DNA of 64,000 bases from Lawsonella clevelandensis (GTDB lineage: Bacteria > Actinomycetota > Actinomycetes > Mycobacteriales > Mycobacteriaceae): positions 372,001 through 436,000 of the forward strand of contig NZ_QFOZ01000001.1 in assembly GCF_003241315.1 (NCBI RefSeq). Direction: 5' to 3'. Of this stretch, positions 8,179-16,347 are shown in pieces. The notes under the pieces were generated by a model. The model saw nothing but the letters and a program-made list of their open reading frames with translations, searched no databases and had not been told where the DNA came from. The translations under genes were made by a program, and so were the position numbers. Each line of letters starts with the position of its first letter. Position 1 is the first letter of the stretch.

Positions 8179-9885
8179 ATGCGTAATTCGGTACTTCAGC
8201 GTATTGGAATTACTAGTATTGCTTGTCTACTATCGATCGTATTTTCTGGTTGCACACTGGGGAATCAACGTAGTGATGTAGTTGGTTACGGTCTTGATGG
8301 TCCCGTTATCGATTACAACACTTCCACTGTGGCTGGTTACACAGGAGGAAGTCTAGCTGCATTCCCGCGCGTTAATACGGGATTCTCGTATGTTGACGGC
8401 ATGGGGAATAGACTTGCCGACACAGAGTTTGGAACCGTACAGGTTAAACTGGGAAAACCGACTCGTGTCGACATGTCTATCAATGAGCATGCTCAATTTT
8501 CTGATGGCCAGCCCATAACATGTGACGATATCTTATTGAGCTGGTTAGCTCGGCGTCCTCAAAAAAATAATCTTTTTCACGCTATGTCGATGCCAGGGCT
8601 TTCCGAAATCTCGACTATTACGTGTGATCCTCACTCTAAACACGCAAAGATAGTTTTTCGGTCTGAACAATTACCTCGTGATTGGCTCGCCTTATTCGGA
8701 GCTGGGTCTATCATGCCGTGGCATATCGTGTCAGAAAAAACGGGTGTACACGATATACGGAAGCTTCTGAGCGACAAGAATAGTAAAGAACTCCATCGAG
8801 TTGCTGATTTCTGGAACCATGGATGGCGTCTAGACCATTCCCCCTTAGATCTTGATCGGTTCGTCTCTTCAGGCCCCTATAAAATTGCCAATGTAGGGGA
8901 TGATGGAACAATTACCTTGGAACGTAACGATAAATGGTGGGGCGACCCAGCTCGAGTTTCTAAAATTATCATTTATTCCACACGAGCTAATCTTAAACAG
9001 CAGATTCGTGATGGACACGTTCGCGTAGCAGATATCTCCTCTGAAGACACTAATCCGCCAACACCTGAAGAATCTACGAGTGCAGTAATTTCTTCAGAAA
9101 ATATCATGCAGCTGCGTCTTTCGACGCATGGTGTTTTTTCAAATGTGCAGAGAAGACGTGCATTTTTGAGGTGCATTCCACTAGAGAAAATCACTGCATA
9201 CATTGCGCGAAATAATGAGGTAACGACTACTCATTCCGAGGAAGTTCATAGCCATATACCTGCTGCCATTGTGCCTTTGGACAATGAGCCAGTTGCTCAA
9301 CAGATATCGTCCTGGACTACGTTGGATCGTCGGCCTTCCAGTACGCGACCACCACGGCGACAACGTGTGAATGTTGTTTATCCCGCAGGATCTTCACATG
9401 CACAGCACATTATTAAATTGGTGTCGGAGGACTGTAAAAGTAGCGGTTTCTCTGTGGTAGGAGTTCCGACCGAAGTCTACACCGGAGAGATTCTTTCCTC
9501 TTCCCATGCGCAAGCGGCTCTTTTTGGCACAGCAGGAGCTGTTGGCCCGGGTGGTTCATTCGATAGTGCAAGTGGCCTTGTTGGATTAAGTCCGTATAGA
9601 TTACCTGATTTCACTAGTGGTGATGCACGCGGTCTCTTTGCTACTGTTAGACGCCTCAATAATCTACAAGGTGAAACAATGCCAATTCAGCAAGATGGTA
9701 GTGATCGCTATGTAGAATTTGCCCATTCTGTTGCTCATTTCCAGCAGTATGTCTATGACATGGGGTATGCCATTCCTCTCTACGTACAGTTACGATGGCA
9801 ATTTGTCAGAAATGATTTACAGGGAGTGACGCAAGGACGATCTGCAGCAAGTGTGGGATGGAATATGGATCGTTGGGGAATATAA
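8179..9885 (+). CDS. Solute-binding lipoprotein, peptide-transporter family 5 type
   Basis: Extracytoplasmic substrate-binding protein related to DppA/OppA. Residues 1-25 form a lipoprotein signal: basic start, hydrophobic core and lipobox FSGC with Cys25. Family features are the segment SINEHAQFSDGQPITCDDILLSW (core: FSDGQPITCDDI) and SSGPYKIANV with TLERNDKWWGDP. At 568 residues the length fits the family. No permease or ATPase genes lie nearby; a lone lipoprotein of this kind between secF and apt is characteristic of the Mycobacteriales (Rv2585c position). Its ligand is unknown and it may have a role other than transport. Confidence 0.85.
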   Translation: MRNSVLQRIGITSIACLLSIVFSGCTLGNQRSDVVGYGLDGPVIDYNTSTVAGYTGGSLAAFPRVNTGFSYVDGMGNRLADTEFGTVQVKLGKPTRVDMSINEHAQFSDGQPITCDDILLSWLARRPQKNNLFHAMSMPGLSEISTITCDPHSKHAKIVFRSEQLPRDWLALFGAGSIMPWHIVSEKTGVHDIRKLLSDKNSKELHRVADFWNHGWRLDHSPLDLDRFVSSGPYKIANVGDDGTITLERNDKWWGDPARVSKIIIYSTRANLKQQIRDGHVRVADISSEDTNPPTPEESTSAVISSENIMQLRLSTHGVFSNVQRRRAFLRCIPLEKITAYIARNNEVTTTHSEEVHSHIPAAIVPLDNEPVAQQISSWTTLDRRPSSTRPPRRQRVNVVYPAGSSHAQHIIKLVSEDCKSSGFSVVGVPTEVYTGEILSSSHAQAALFGTAGAVGPGGSFDSASGLVGLSPYRLPDFTSGDARGLFATVRRLNNLQGETMPIQQDGSDRYVEFAHSVAHFQQYVYDMGYAIPLYVQLRWQFVRNDLQGVTQGRSAASVGWNMDRWGI

Positions 9886-9907
9886 GAAAATGGAAAGAGT
9901 GGTTCCA

Positions 9908-10435
9908 ATGACATCCGATCTAGGGAAACAGATCCACAGTACAATTCGCTGGGTTCCTGATTTTCCGCAAGATGGTATTCATTTTGCTGATCTAACTCCG
10001 GTATTAGTTGATCCGACTATCTTTAATGGCATCATGCACCAGATGGCAGAGTGGGCAGGTGACGCAGATATTATTGCGGGACTAGATGCACGCGGTTTTT
10101 TGATTGCTGCGGGAGTAGCTGCTCTTAATAATGTGGGAGTTTTAGCGTTAAGAAAGGCTGGTAAGCTTCCTCCTCCTGTCTACCATGTAGATTATGGATT
10201 GGAATATGGTGAGGCAGCTCTAGAAATCCCTGCTGAAGGTCTTGATATAGAAGGCAAACATATTTTCGTTGTTGATGATGTCCTTGCTACCGGAGGTACC
10301 TCTCAAGCAGCATTTGAACTCATCGATATAGCTGGGGGAGTAGTGACTGGTTTCGCAACCATTCTAGAATTAGCAGATCTGGGTGGTAGGAATAATCTTC
10401 CAGATCTTCCTATATTTTCGATTACAACAGCGTAG
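9908..10435 (+). CDS. apt: Adenine phosphoribosyltransferase
   Basis: Salvages adenine with PRPP to AMP. The PRPP-binding loop VFVVDDVLATGGTSQAA is present, as are GLDARGFLIA and the early phenylalanine-rich WVPDFPQDGIHFADLTPVL. The frame is open upstream into the preceding lipoprotein gene, but I choose ATG 9908 (175 residues) because GGAAAGAG lies about 8 bases upstream and the length then matches the family; ATG 9890 is an alternative. It sits just before rel, the conserved arrangement. Confidence 0.93.
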   Translation: MTSDLGKQIHSTIRWVPDFPQDGIHFADLTPVLVDPTIFNGIMHQMAEWAGDADIIAGLDARGFLIAAGVAALNNVGVLALRKAGKLPPPVYHVDYGLEYGEAALEIPAEGLDIEGKHIFVVDDVLATGGTSQAAFELIDIAGGVVTGFATILELADLGGRNNLPDLPIFSITTA

Positions 10436-10482
10436 CATCACACTTGTGTAATGTGTAATTAGCAACTGGCGGAGGTGATTCG

Positions 10483-12765
10483 ATGGTTGACAATAATCCG
10501 TCTGTTGCTGGCAAAGGGGGATTCTCCTCACAAAGTATGCGTGCCCGTTTTGCGCGCAGGATGATAGGAAGCCGAACCACAGTCCCGCCGGCTCTTGAAC
10601 CACTTATCGCGGTTCATCATAGTTTTCATCCTGGTGGAGATGTTGACCTTCTTGTCCGCGCATATAAAACTGCGGAGCGTCTGCACGAGGGCGTTTATCG
10701 TAAATCTGGTGATCCCTACATCACACATCCTCTAGCAGTAGCTACCATTGCAGCCGAAATTGGTATGGATACGGCTACTTTGGCTGCCGCACTTCTACAT
10801 GACACAGTAGAGGACACAGACTATACCCTTGAGGAACTTACTGCTGATTTCGGTGAAGAAATTGCAGCGATGGTGGATGGAGTTACTAAGCTCGATCGCG
10901 TTGCATTAGGTTCTGCAGCTGAAGCTGAGACTATCCGAAAAATGATCATTGCGATGGCGCAAGATCCACGGGTACTCGTTATTAAAGTTGCTGATCGACT
11001 TCACAATATGCGCACTATGCGTTTTCTTCCACCGGAGAAGCAAGCTGCAAAAGCCCGGCAAACCCTTGACGTGATTGCTCCGCTTGCTGCTCGCCTGGGT
11101 ATGTCAGCGGTGAAATGGGAATTAGAGGATTTGAGTTTTCATATCCTCTACCCACGCCAATACGATGAGATTGTCCGCCTTGTCAGTGAGCGGGCACCAT
11201 CGCGAGAGCGTTATTTAGCACAAGTAATTGAAGAGATAGAGCAGGCACTCAAAGCAGCCAACATAGATGCTAACGTCTATGGTCGTCCTAAGCATTATTG
11301 GTCCATCTACCAGAAGATGGTTGTTAGAGGCCGCGAGTTTAACGATATTTATGACTTGGTCGGAGTACGAGTTATTTGTGACGACCTGCGGGACTGCTAT
11401 GCGGCTGTAGGGGTTATTCACTCATTGTGGCAGCCTATGCCTGGTCGTTTTAAAGACTATATTGCGCAGCCAAGGTTTGGGGTTTACCAGTCCCTACACA
11501 CTACTGTGGTGGGTCCGCAGGGGAAACCACTTGAGGTGCAGATTCGTACTCAAGAAATGCATCAAACTGCTGAGTACGGTATTGCGGCGCATTGGCGGTA
11601 CAAAGAAACAAAGGGTAGCCATAAAGGTGATTCTGCAGAATTAGACCGTATGGCATGGATGCGTCAGCTGCTTGATTGGCAAAGGGAGGCTGCTGATCCG
11701 GGTGAATTTCTTGAGTCGCTTCGCTACGACTTAGCAGTTAAAGAAATCTTTGTGTTTACGCCTAAAGGTGACGTTATTACCCTTCCCTCGGGTTCAACAC
11801 CCATCGATTTTGCCTATGCAGTACATACAGAGGTTGGACACCACTGTATTGGCGCAAAAGTTAATGGAAAACTTGTCCCACTGGAAAATACATTAAAAAA
11901 TGGCGACGTTGTTGAAGTTTTTACATCAAAAGATCCCAGTGCAGGACCAAGCCGCGACTGGGCTCAATTTGTTGTTTCGGGGCGGGCTAAAACAAAGATT
12001 CGTCAGTGGTTTGCGAAAGAACGTCGTGAAGAAAATATTGAGGCGGGAAAAGAAGCTATAACACGGGAAATACACCGTGGAGGACTTCCGTTGCACAGAC
12101 TCCTCAATAACGAGTCGATGGCGCAACTTGTCCAAGAACTTAACTTTGCGGATGCTACGGCTCTCTATAGCGCAGTGGGAAGCGGCAATATTACTGCTGG
12201 GCACGTTGTTAGTCGTTTAGTTTCTCTTTTCGGCACTATGGAAGAAGCAGAAGAAACGCTCACTGAGCGTACTGCTTTCCACACATCGCATCATGCCGTA
12301 AAAACGACCGATGATGCTGGTGTTCTTGTCGATGGTATGCCGGGAATCAGTGTAAAACTTTCTAAGTGCTGCACGCCCGTGCCAGGTGACGCAATAATTG
12401 GCTACATTACTCGTATGGGATCGGTATCAGTTCATCGTGCTGACTGTCCTAATGGACTTCACCTTATTGAAAAAAATAAAAATCGTGAGGTAAAAGTAGA
12501 GTGGGCGAGCTCGTCAGCAGCTGTTTTTCTTGTCTGTATTCAAGTGGAGGCTTTGGATCGGCAAGGGCTTTTATCTGACGTTACACATGCACTCTCTGAA
12601 TCAAAGGTTGATGTTATATCAGCTCAAGTAAAAACTCTCGATGATCGCGTGGCTATTTCTAAGTGGGCATTCCAGATCGGAGATCCGCAACGGTTAAGTA
12701 TTGTGCTGAATGCGGTTCGTCAAGTTGAGGGTGTTTACGATGTCTATCGCATTAATAGTGTTTAG
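10483..12765 (+). CDS. rel: Bifunctional (p)ppGpp synthetase/hydrolase Rel
   Basis: Stringent-response enzyme that makes and degrades (p)ppGpp. The order of domains is clear in 760 residues: HD hydrolase (LLHDTVEDTDYT, ADRLHNMRTM), synthetase (YDLVGVRVI, RFKDYIAQP, EVQIRTQEMHQTAEYGIAAHW), TGS (VFTPKGDVITLPSGSTPIDFAYAVH), a zinc-finger-like region with CCTPVPGD, and a C-terminal ACT domain. The RFKD motif is the RXKD type found in bifunctional Rel rather than synthetase-only RelA. The RBS GGAGGTGA precedes ATG 10483. A long perfect hairpin follows at 12856. Confidence 0.97.
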   Translation: MVDNNPSVAGKGGFSSQSMRARFARRMIGSRTTVPPALEPLIAVHHSFHPGGDVDLLVRAYKTAERLHEGVYRKSGDPYITHPLAVATIAAEIGMDTATLAAALLHDTVEDTDYTLEELTADFGEEIAAMVDGVTKLDRVALGSAAEAETIRKMIIAMAQDPRVLVIKVADRLHNMRTMRFLPPEKQAAKARQTLDVIAPLAARLGMSAVKWELEDLSFHILYPRQYDEIVRLVSERAPSRERYLAQVIEEIEQALKAANIDANVYGRPKHYWSIYQKMVVRGREFNDIYDLVGVRVICDDLRDCYAAVGVIHSLWQPMPGRFKDYIAQPRFGVYQSLHTTVVGPQGKPLEVQIRTQEMHQTAEYGIAAHWRYKETKGSHKGDSAELDRMAWMRQLLDWQREAADPGEFLESLRYDLAVKEIFVFTPKGDVITLPSGSTPIDFAYAVHTEVGHHCIGAKVNGKLVPLENTLKNGDVVEVFTSKDPSAGPSRDWAQFVVSGRAKTKIRQWFAKERREENIEAGKEAITREIHRGGLPLHRLLNNESMAQLVQELNFADATALYSAVGSGNITAGHVVSRLVSLFGTMEEAEETLTERTAFHTSHHAVKTTDDAGVLVDGMPGISVKLSKCCTPVPGDAIIGYITRMGSVSVHRADCPNGLHLIEKNKNREVKVEWASSSAAVFLVCIQVEALDRQGLLSDVTHALSESKVDVISAQVKTLDDRVAISKWAFQIGDPQRLSIVLNAVRQVEGVYDVYRINSV

Positions 12766-12855
12766 AACGCATAGTAACTGTAGTGCCATAATGTCTGACT
12801 AGTGTTTGGCCAGCAAGTAGCACACTAGTAATAGCTGAATAGCAAATGCACAAAT

Positions 12856-12900
12856 GTAGTGAAGGGGCAGTGCTTCATCTCAGCACTGCCCCTTCACTAC
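12856..12900. terminator. Strong bidirectional hairpin between rel and the cyclophilin gene
   Basis: A perfect 19-bp stem: left arm 12856-12874, loop TCATCTC 12875-12881, right arm 12882-12900. The core is GGGGCAGTGCT/AGCACTGCCCC. The genes on either side converge on it, so it can stop transcripts from both; the tails are not strongly T-rich. Confidence 0.85.
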
Positions 12901-12931
12901 GTCTTACGCTATGAATTTGTATTTATACACC

Positions 12932-14128
12932 CTATTTCGCTTTATGCTGTTCTACTCCAACAGTTTTCACCAGAGTCCAAGTTTTAATATCAACAGGAGT
13001 TGCTGGTGCACCGTCAGTTATCTTGCCGTCGGAGGGTGCTGCTGTACCGGGGGCAAGTACAATTCCGTATCCCTTGACTTTATCCAAGATTGAGAAGTCC
13101 GCTGGATCGACGACACCGATGACGGTGTAGCTGGGGGCAAGTTGTGTATCTGTGAGGGCGATAAAGAACTGGCCTGAACCGGTATTGGGGCCGGAGTTAG
13201 CAACAGCCACTGTTCCCTTGGGGTATGTAATTTGCTGAGCTTGCATTCCGTACTCGGCCCCAGCGGCATTAATGAGGTATTCGGGGAGCTCATCGGGGGT
13301 ATAGAAACCGGGGTCTCCCATACCAGTTCCGGTGGGGTCACCACACTGGAGAACACTGCCTTGTTCACTGTTGAACATGCGGTGGCAGGATGTGTTGTTA
13401 AAGTACTTAGCCTCAATGAGCTTTTCAAATGCGGCATCATTACAAGCAGCATGACGATGGATAAGGTTTATCCGTATATCGCCAGCTGACGTCTTCAGTA
13501 TGGTGATGGCTTTTCCGGTACGCGGGTACGTACCGTTGAGAGGAGCATCGACCGTACGAGTTTGATTCTTCAGCAGTTCCATGGCAGTGGGGGCGTAGGC
13601 AATCTGTGCATCAATTGAGGCCATACGCTCGTTGTACTGCTTTTCGGCTTCCCCTAATTGAGCCTGCGGAATTTGCAGTTTTTGCTGTTCCCACTGCTCT
13701 TCCGTCTGTTTTTTAGCATCAGTTAGTTGCTTCAGAAGGTCTGGAGTTTCACTTGAATGCACCCAGTGACAGCTTGACCATTTAGCTGCTTCAATGGCAT
13801 CTTCGCGAGCCTTGTCATCTTTCTTCTTGTTGACAACGAGAACAATCGTGACAATTACAGCAATAATGACCACGATAGAAGTGATGATGAGGGCAACATT
13901 GCGACGATGTTTACGCTCAGCCTCGTTATCTTCCGCGATTTTTGCTTCCAGTCGCTCGCGGGCAGCGATACGGCGCTGCGCAGCTTTTGCAGCGGCATCA
14001 TCGGCGGGGGAGACGTTTTCTCCTGCTTCAACCATGCTGTTGAGCTTGTCCTCAGGATTATCCCCGGCACCACTATTATTCTTGTCGTATACAGCCACTA
14101 GGCGTCCTTTCACAACAGACGTAGACAT
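12932..14128 (-). CDS. Membrane-anchored cyclophilin-type peptidyl-prolyl isomerase
   Basis: Prolyl isomerase expected to act outside the membrane. From the chosen start (ATG at 14126-14128) it has 398 residues: a charged, disordered, partly coiled-coil N terminus (AAKAAQRRIAARERLEAKI), one membrane helix near residues 77-100, a linker, and a C-terminal cyclophilin domain with TSAGDIRINL, CHRMFNSEQGSVLQCGDPTGTG and GSGQFFIAL. The frame is open 39 codons further upstream but that stretch would run into the neighbouring gene, so the shorter form is preferred; no strong ribosome site decides it. The position opposite rel is typical of the Mycobacteriales. Confidence 0.88.
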   Translation of the reverse strand: MSTSVVKGRLVAVYDKNNSGAGDNPEDKLNSMVEAGENVSPADDAAAKAAQRRIAARERLEAKIAEDNEAERKHRRNVALIITSIVVIIAVIVTIVLVVNKKKDDKAREDAIEAAKWSSCHWVHSSETPDLLKQLTDAKKQTEEQWEQQKLQIPQAQLGEAEKQYNERMASIDAQIAYAPTAMELLKNQTRTVDAPLNGTYPRTGKAITILKTSAGDIRINLIHRHAACNDAAFEKLIEAKYFNNTSCHRMFNSEQGSVLQCGDPTGTGMGDPGFYTPDELPEYLINAAGAEYGMQAQQITYPKGTVAVANSGPNTGSGQFFIALTDTQLAPSYTVIGVVDPADFSILDKVKGYGIVLAPGTAAPSDGKITDGAPATPVDIKTWTLVKTVGVEQHKAK

Positions 14129-14144
14129 TAGAAGACTACCGCAA

Positions 14145-14170
14145 AGTCTTAAAATGGCCATGTTAAGACT
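14145..14170. promoter_or_regulatory. Palindrome between divergent genes, candidate operator
   Basis: AGTCTTAA (14145-14152) and TTAAGACT (14163-14170) are perfect reverse complements, separated by AATGGCCATG, which itself contains the palindrome TGGCCA. It lies in the short 79-base gap between the divergent cyclophilin and metallo-hydrolase genes, where it could control both. No regulator is assigned. Confidence 0.45.
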
Positions 14171-14207
14171 AGTCGATTGCTTATTATTGTGCAGAAAAGA
14201 GGTCGGT

Positions 14208-14879
14208 ATGAGAATTGCTACCTTCCCAGCAGGTGCTTTTCGCACAAATTGCTATATTGTTTCTTCCGATGACAGCAATGAGTGCATGATCATTGATCCA
14301 GGACAGGATGCAGCACCGCAAGTCTGCGACATTATCGATACCAATAAACTGCATCCAGCAGGTATTTATCTCACCCACGGCCATGCAGATCATGTTTGGA
14401 ATACTCCAGAGTTATCAGAGAAATATGACATTCCAGTTGTTGTTCACCATGACGATATGTTCATGCTGGAGGATCCGGCGGTAGGAGTCGGAGCTGGCCT
14501 TTCTTCGGTGTTTCCCTTCAACGGGTGGAAACCCCCACGTCTCTTGACAACATACCAGGATAATGAATTATTAATTGGTGGATTGTCAGTGACGGTACTT
14601 CCACTGCCCGGGCATACTCCGGGGGGAGTGGGGCTTCTTGTTACGGATACGTCGACGGACTCGAGTGCTCCGACGGTATTGTTTTCTGGAGATACTTTGT
14701 TCAAAGGTGCAGTTGGTCGTACTGATTTATGCGGGGGCGACGCACAGACTCTGCTTGCTTCGATAGAGCGTGAACTTATCCCACTACCTGGTGACGTTGT
14801 GGTGGCACCAGGCCATGGGGCTACTAGTACGATGGCGGCGGAACGGGCCGACAACGTCTACTTACGTCGCTTCCGCTGA
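14208..14879 (+). CDS. Metallo-beta-lactamase-fold hydrolase, glyoxalase II-like
   Basis: The 223-residue protein has the zinc-binding signature THGHADH, further metal ligands in PLPGHTPGGVGLL, LFSGDTLF and the late APGHG. The pattern fits the hydroxyacylglutathione hydrolase/YcbL branch; in this lineage glutathione is not the usual thiol, so the natural substrate is uncertain. The start ATG 14208 (MRIATFPAGAFRTNCY) follows AAAAGAGGTCGGT; a much longer in-frame extension overlaps the divergent gene and is rejected. This is the conserved neighbour of hisS (Rv2581c position). Confidence 0.88.
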   Translation: MRIATFPAGAFRTNCYIVSSDDSNECMIIDPGQDAAPQVCDIIDTNKLHPAGIYLTHGHADHVWNTPELSEKYDIPVVVHHDDMFMLEDPAVGVGAGLSSVFPFNGWKPPRLLTTYQDNELLIGGLSVTVLPLPGHTPGGVGLLVTDTSTDSSAPTVLFSGDTLFKGAVGRTDLCGGDAQTLLASIERELIPLPGDVVVAPGHGATSTMAAERADNVYLRRFR

Positions 14880-14941
14880 CAGTAGAGTAAATGGGACATA
14901 ATAGACAGGACACAATTATTCCCGAAGAGAAAGTAAAACGG

Positions 14942-16222
14942 ATGGCTAAAGGATCAGCAGCTGCATCATTCCGAGCTCCTAAAGGTGTACCTGAGTATGT
15001 ACCCCCGCTCTCAGCACATTTCCAGGCTGTCCGTGATACTCTCGCCGCAACTATTCATAAGTATGGATATTCGCATATTGAACTACCCATGTTCGAAGAG
15101 ACTGGACTTTTTGCGCGCGGCGTGGGGGAATCAACTGATGTTGTTACGAAGGAAATGTATACCTTTGAAGATCGCTCAGGGCGGTCTTTGACGCTGCGTC
15201 CGGAAGGTACGGCGGGCGTTATGCGCTCAGTTATCGAGCACAATCTTGACCGTGGCCAATTGCCATTAAAACTCACGTATGCAGGCCCGTTCTTCCGCTA
15301 TGAGCGTCCGCAAGCGGGTCGTTATCGTCAGCTTCAGCAAGTTGGTGTGGAAGCTATTGGTGTGGATGATCCGGCTTTGGATGCGGAAGTAATCGCCATG
15401 GCTGACACTGCTCTGCGGACATTGGGGTTACGCGGGTATCGTCTCGAACTCACAAGCTTGGGAGATCGGACGTGTCGTCCGGCTTATCGTGAGGCGCTTC
15501 AAGAATTTCTTTTTAACCTTCCTCTCGATGAGGAAACGCGTCGTCGCGCTGAAATCAACCCGCTTCGTGTTCTTGACGATAAACGACCCGAGGTCCGTGA
15601 GATGACGGAGGATGCTCCGCTCATGCTTAATCATCTATCTGATGAATGCAAGAGTCATTTTGAGTCGGTACTCCGTATCCTCGATACTCTGAGGGTGGAG
15701 TACACCGTCAACCCTCGCATGGTACGAGGATTGGATTACTACACCAAGACCACTTTTGAATTTGTGCACGATGGTCTAGGCGCACAATCTGGTATTGGCG
15801 GTGGTGGTCGCTATGACGGACTTATGGAGATTCTGGGTGGACAGCCACTTTCCGGTATCGGTTTCGGTCTTGGCGTTGATCGTATTCTTTTAGCGTGCCA
15901 GCAGGAAGGATGTGTCCCGGGTTCGGAGGCACATTGTGAAATGTTTGGTGTACCGCTGGGGGACGCTGCAAAAGAAGTAATGATGCCATTGCTTGCTGAA
16001 GCCCGCACACAAGGTATTCGTACAGATATGGTGTTCGGTTCTCGTGGAATGAAGGGAGCTTTTAAAGCTGCTGATAAATCTGGAGCGGTGGTTGCTCTGG
16101 TCATAGGGGAGAATGAACTTGCTGCAGGAACTGTTGTCGTGAAGGATCTTCGCAATGGTCAGCAGCAGGAAGTTGCGAAAACTGACGCTGTCGCTAGAGC
16201 CCTCAACATCATAGGTAAATAA
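14942..16222 (+). CDS. hisS: Histidine--tRNA ligase
   Basis: Class II synthetase charging tRNA-His. Motif 2 region TYAGPFFRYERPQAGRYRQLQQVGVE, here seen as FFRYERPQAGRYRQ, and the histidine-specific GLDYYTKTTFEF and GIGGGGRYDGL are intact, followed by the C-terminal anticodon-binding domain. I choose ATG 14942 (MAKGSAAASFRAPKG, 426 residues); the open frame extends to 14891 but has no better ribosome site. It follows the metallo-hydrolase by 62 bases. Confidence 0.95.
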   Translation: MAKGSAAASFRAPKGVPEYVPPLSAHFQAVRDTLAATIHKYGYSHIELPMFEETGLFARGVGESTDVVTKEMYTFEDRSGRSLTLRPEGTAGVMRSVIEHNLDRGQLPLKLTYAGPFFRYERPQAGRYRQLQQVGVEAIGVDDPALDAEVIAMADTALRTLGLRGYRLELTSLGDRTCRPAYREALQEFLFNLPLDEETRRRAEINPLRVLDDKRPEVREMTEDAPLMLNHLSDECKSHFESVLRILDTLRVEYTVNPRMVRGLDYYTKTTFEFVHDGLGAQSGIGGGGRYDGLMEILGGQPLSGIGFGLGVDRILLACQQEGCVPGSEAHCEMFGVPLGDAAKEVMMPLLAEARTQGIRTDMVFGSRGMKGAFKAADKSGAVVALVIGENELAAGTVVVKDLRNGQQQEVAKTDAVARALNIIGK

Positions 16223-16347
16223 AACGTTCTTTTTACTACGTATGTGCTAATAGTGCATGGTAAGTTCTGCTGCTTGTGAAGAAGCGGGTAGACTAAAACA
16301 ACGTATGCCTATGGCTTGTTTATAACTTTCAGCATGAAAGGATTCTC

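Noticed and set aside
13794..14207. Long N-terminal extension of the metallo-hydrolase frame
   Set aside because: The extension is antisense to the cyclophilin coding region, is Arg/Ser/Ala-rich, and a good ribosome site precedes ATG 14208.
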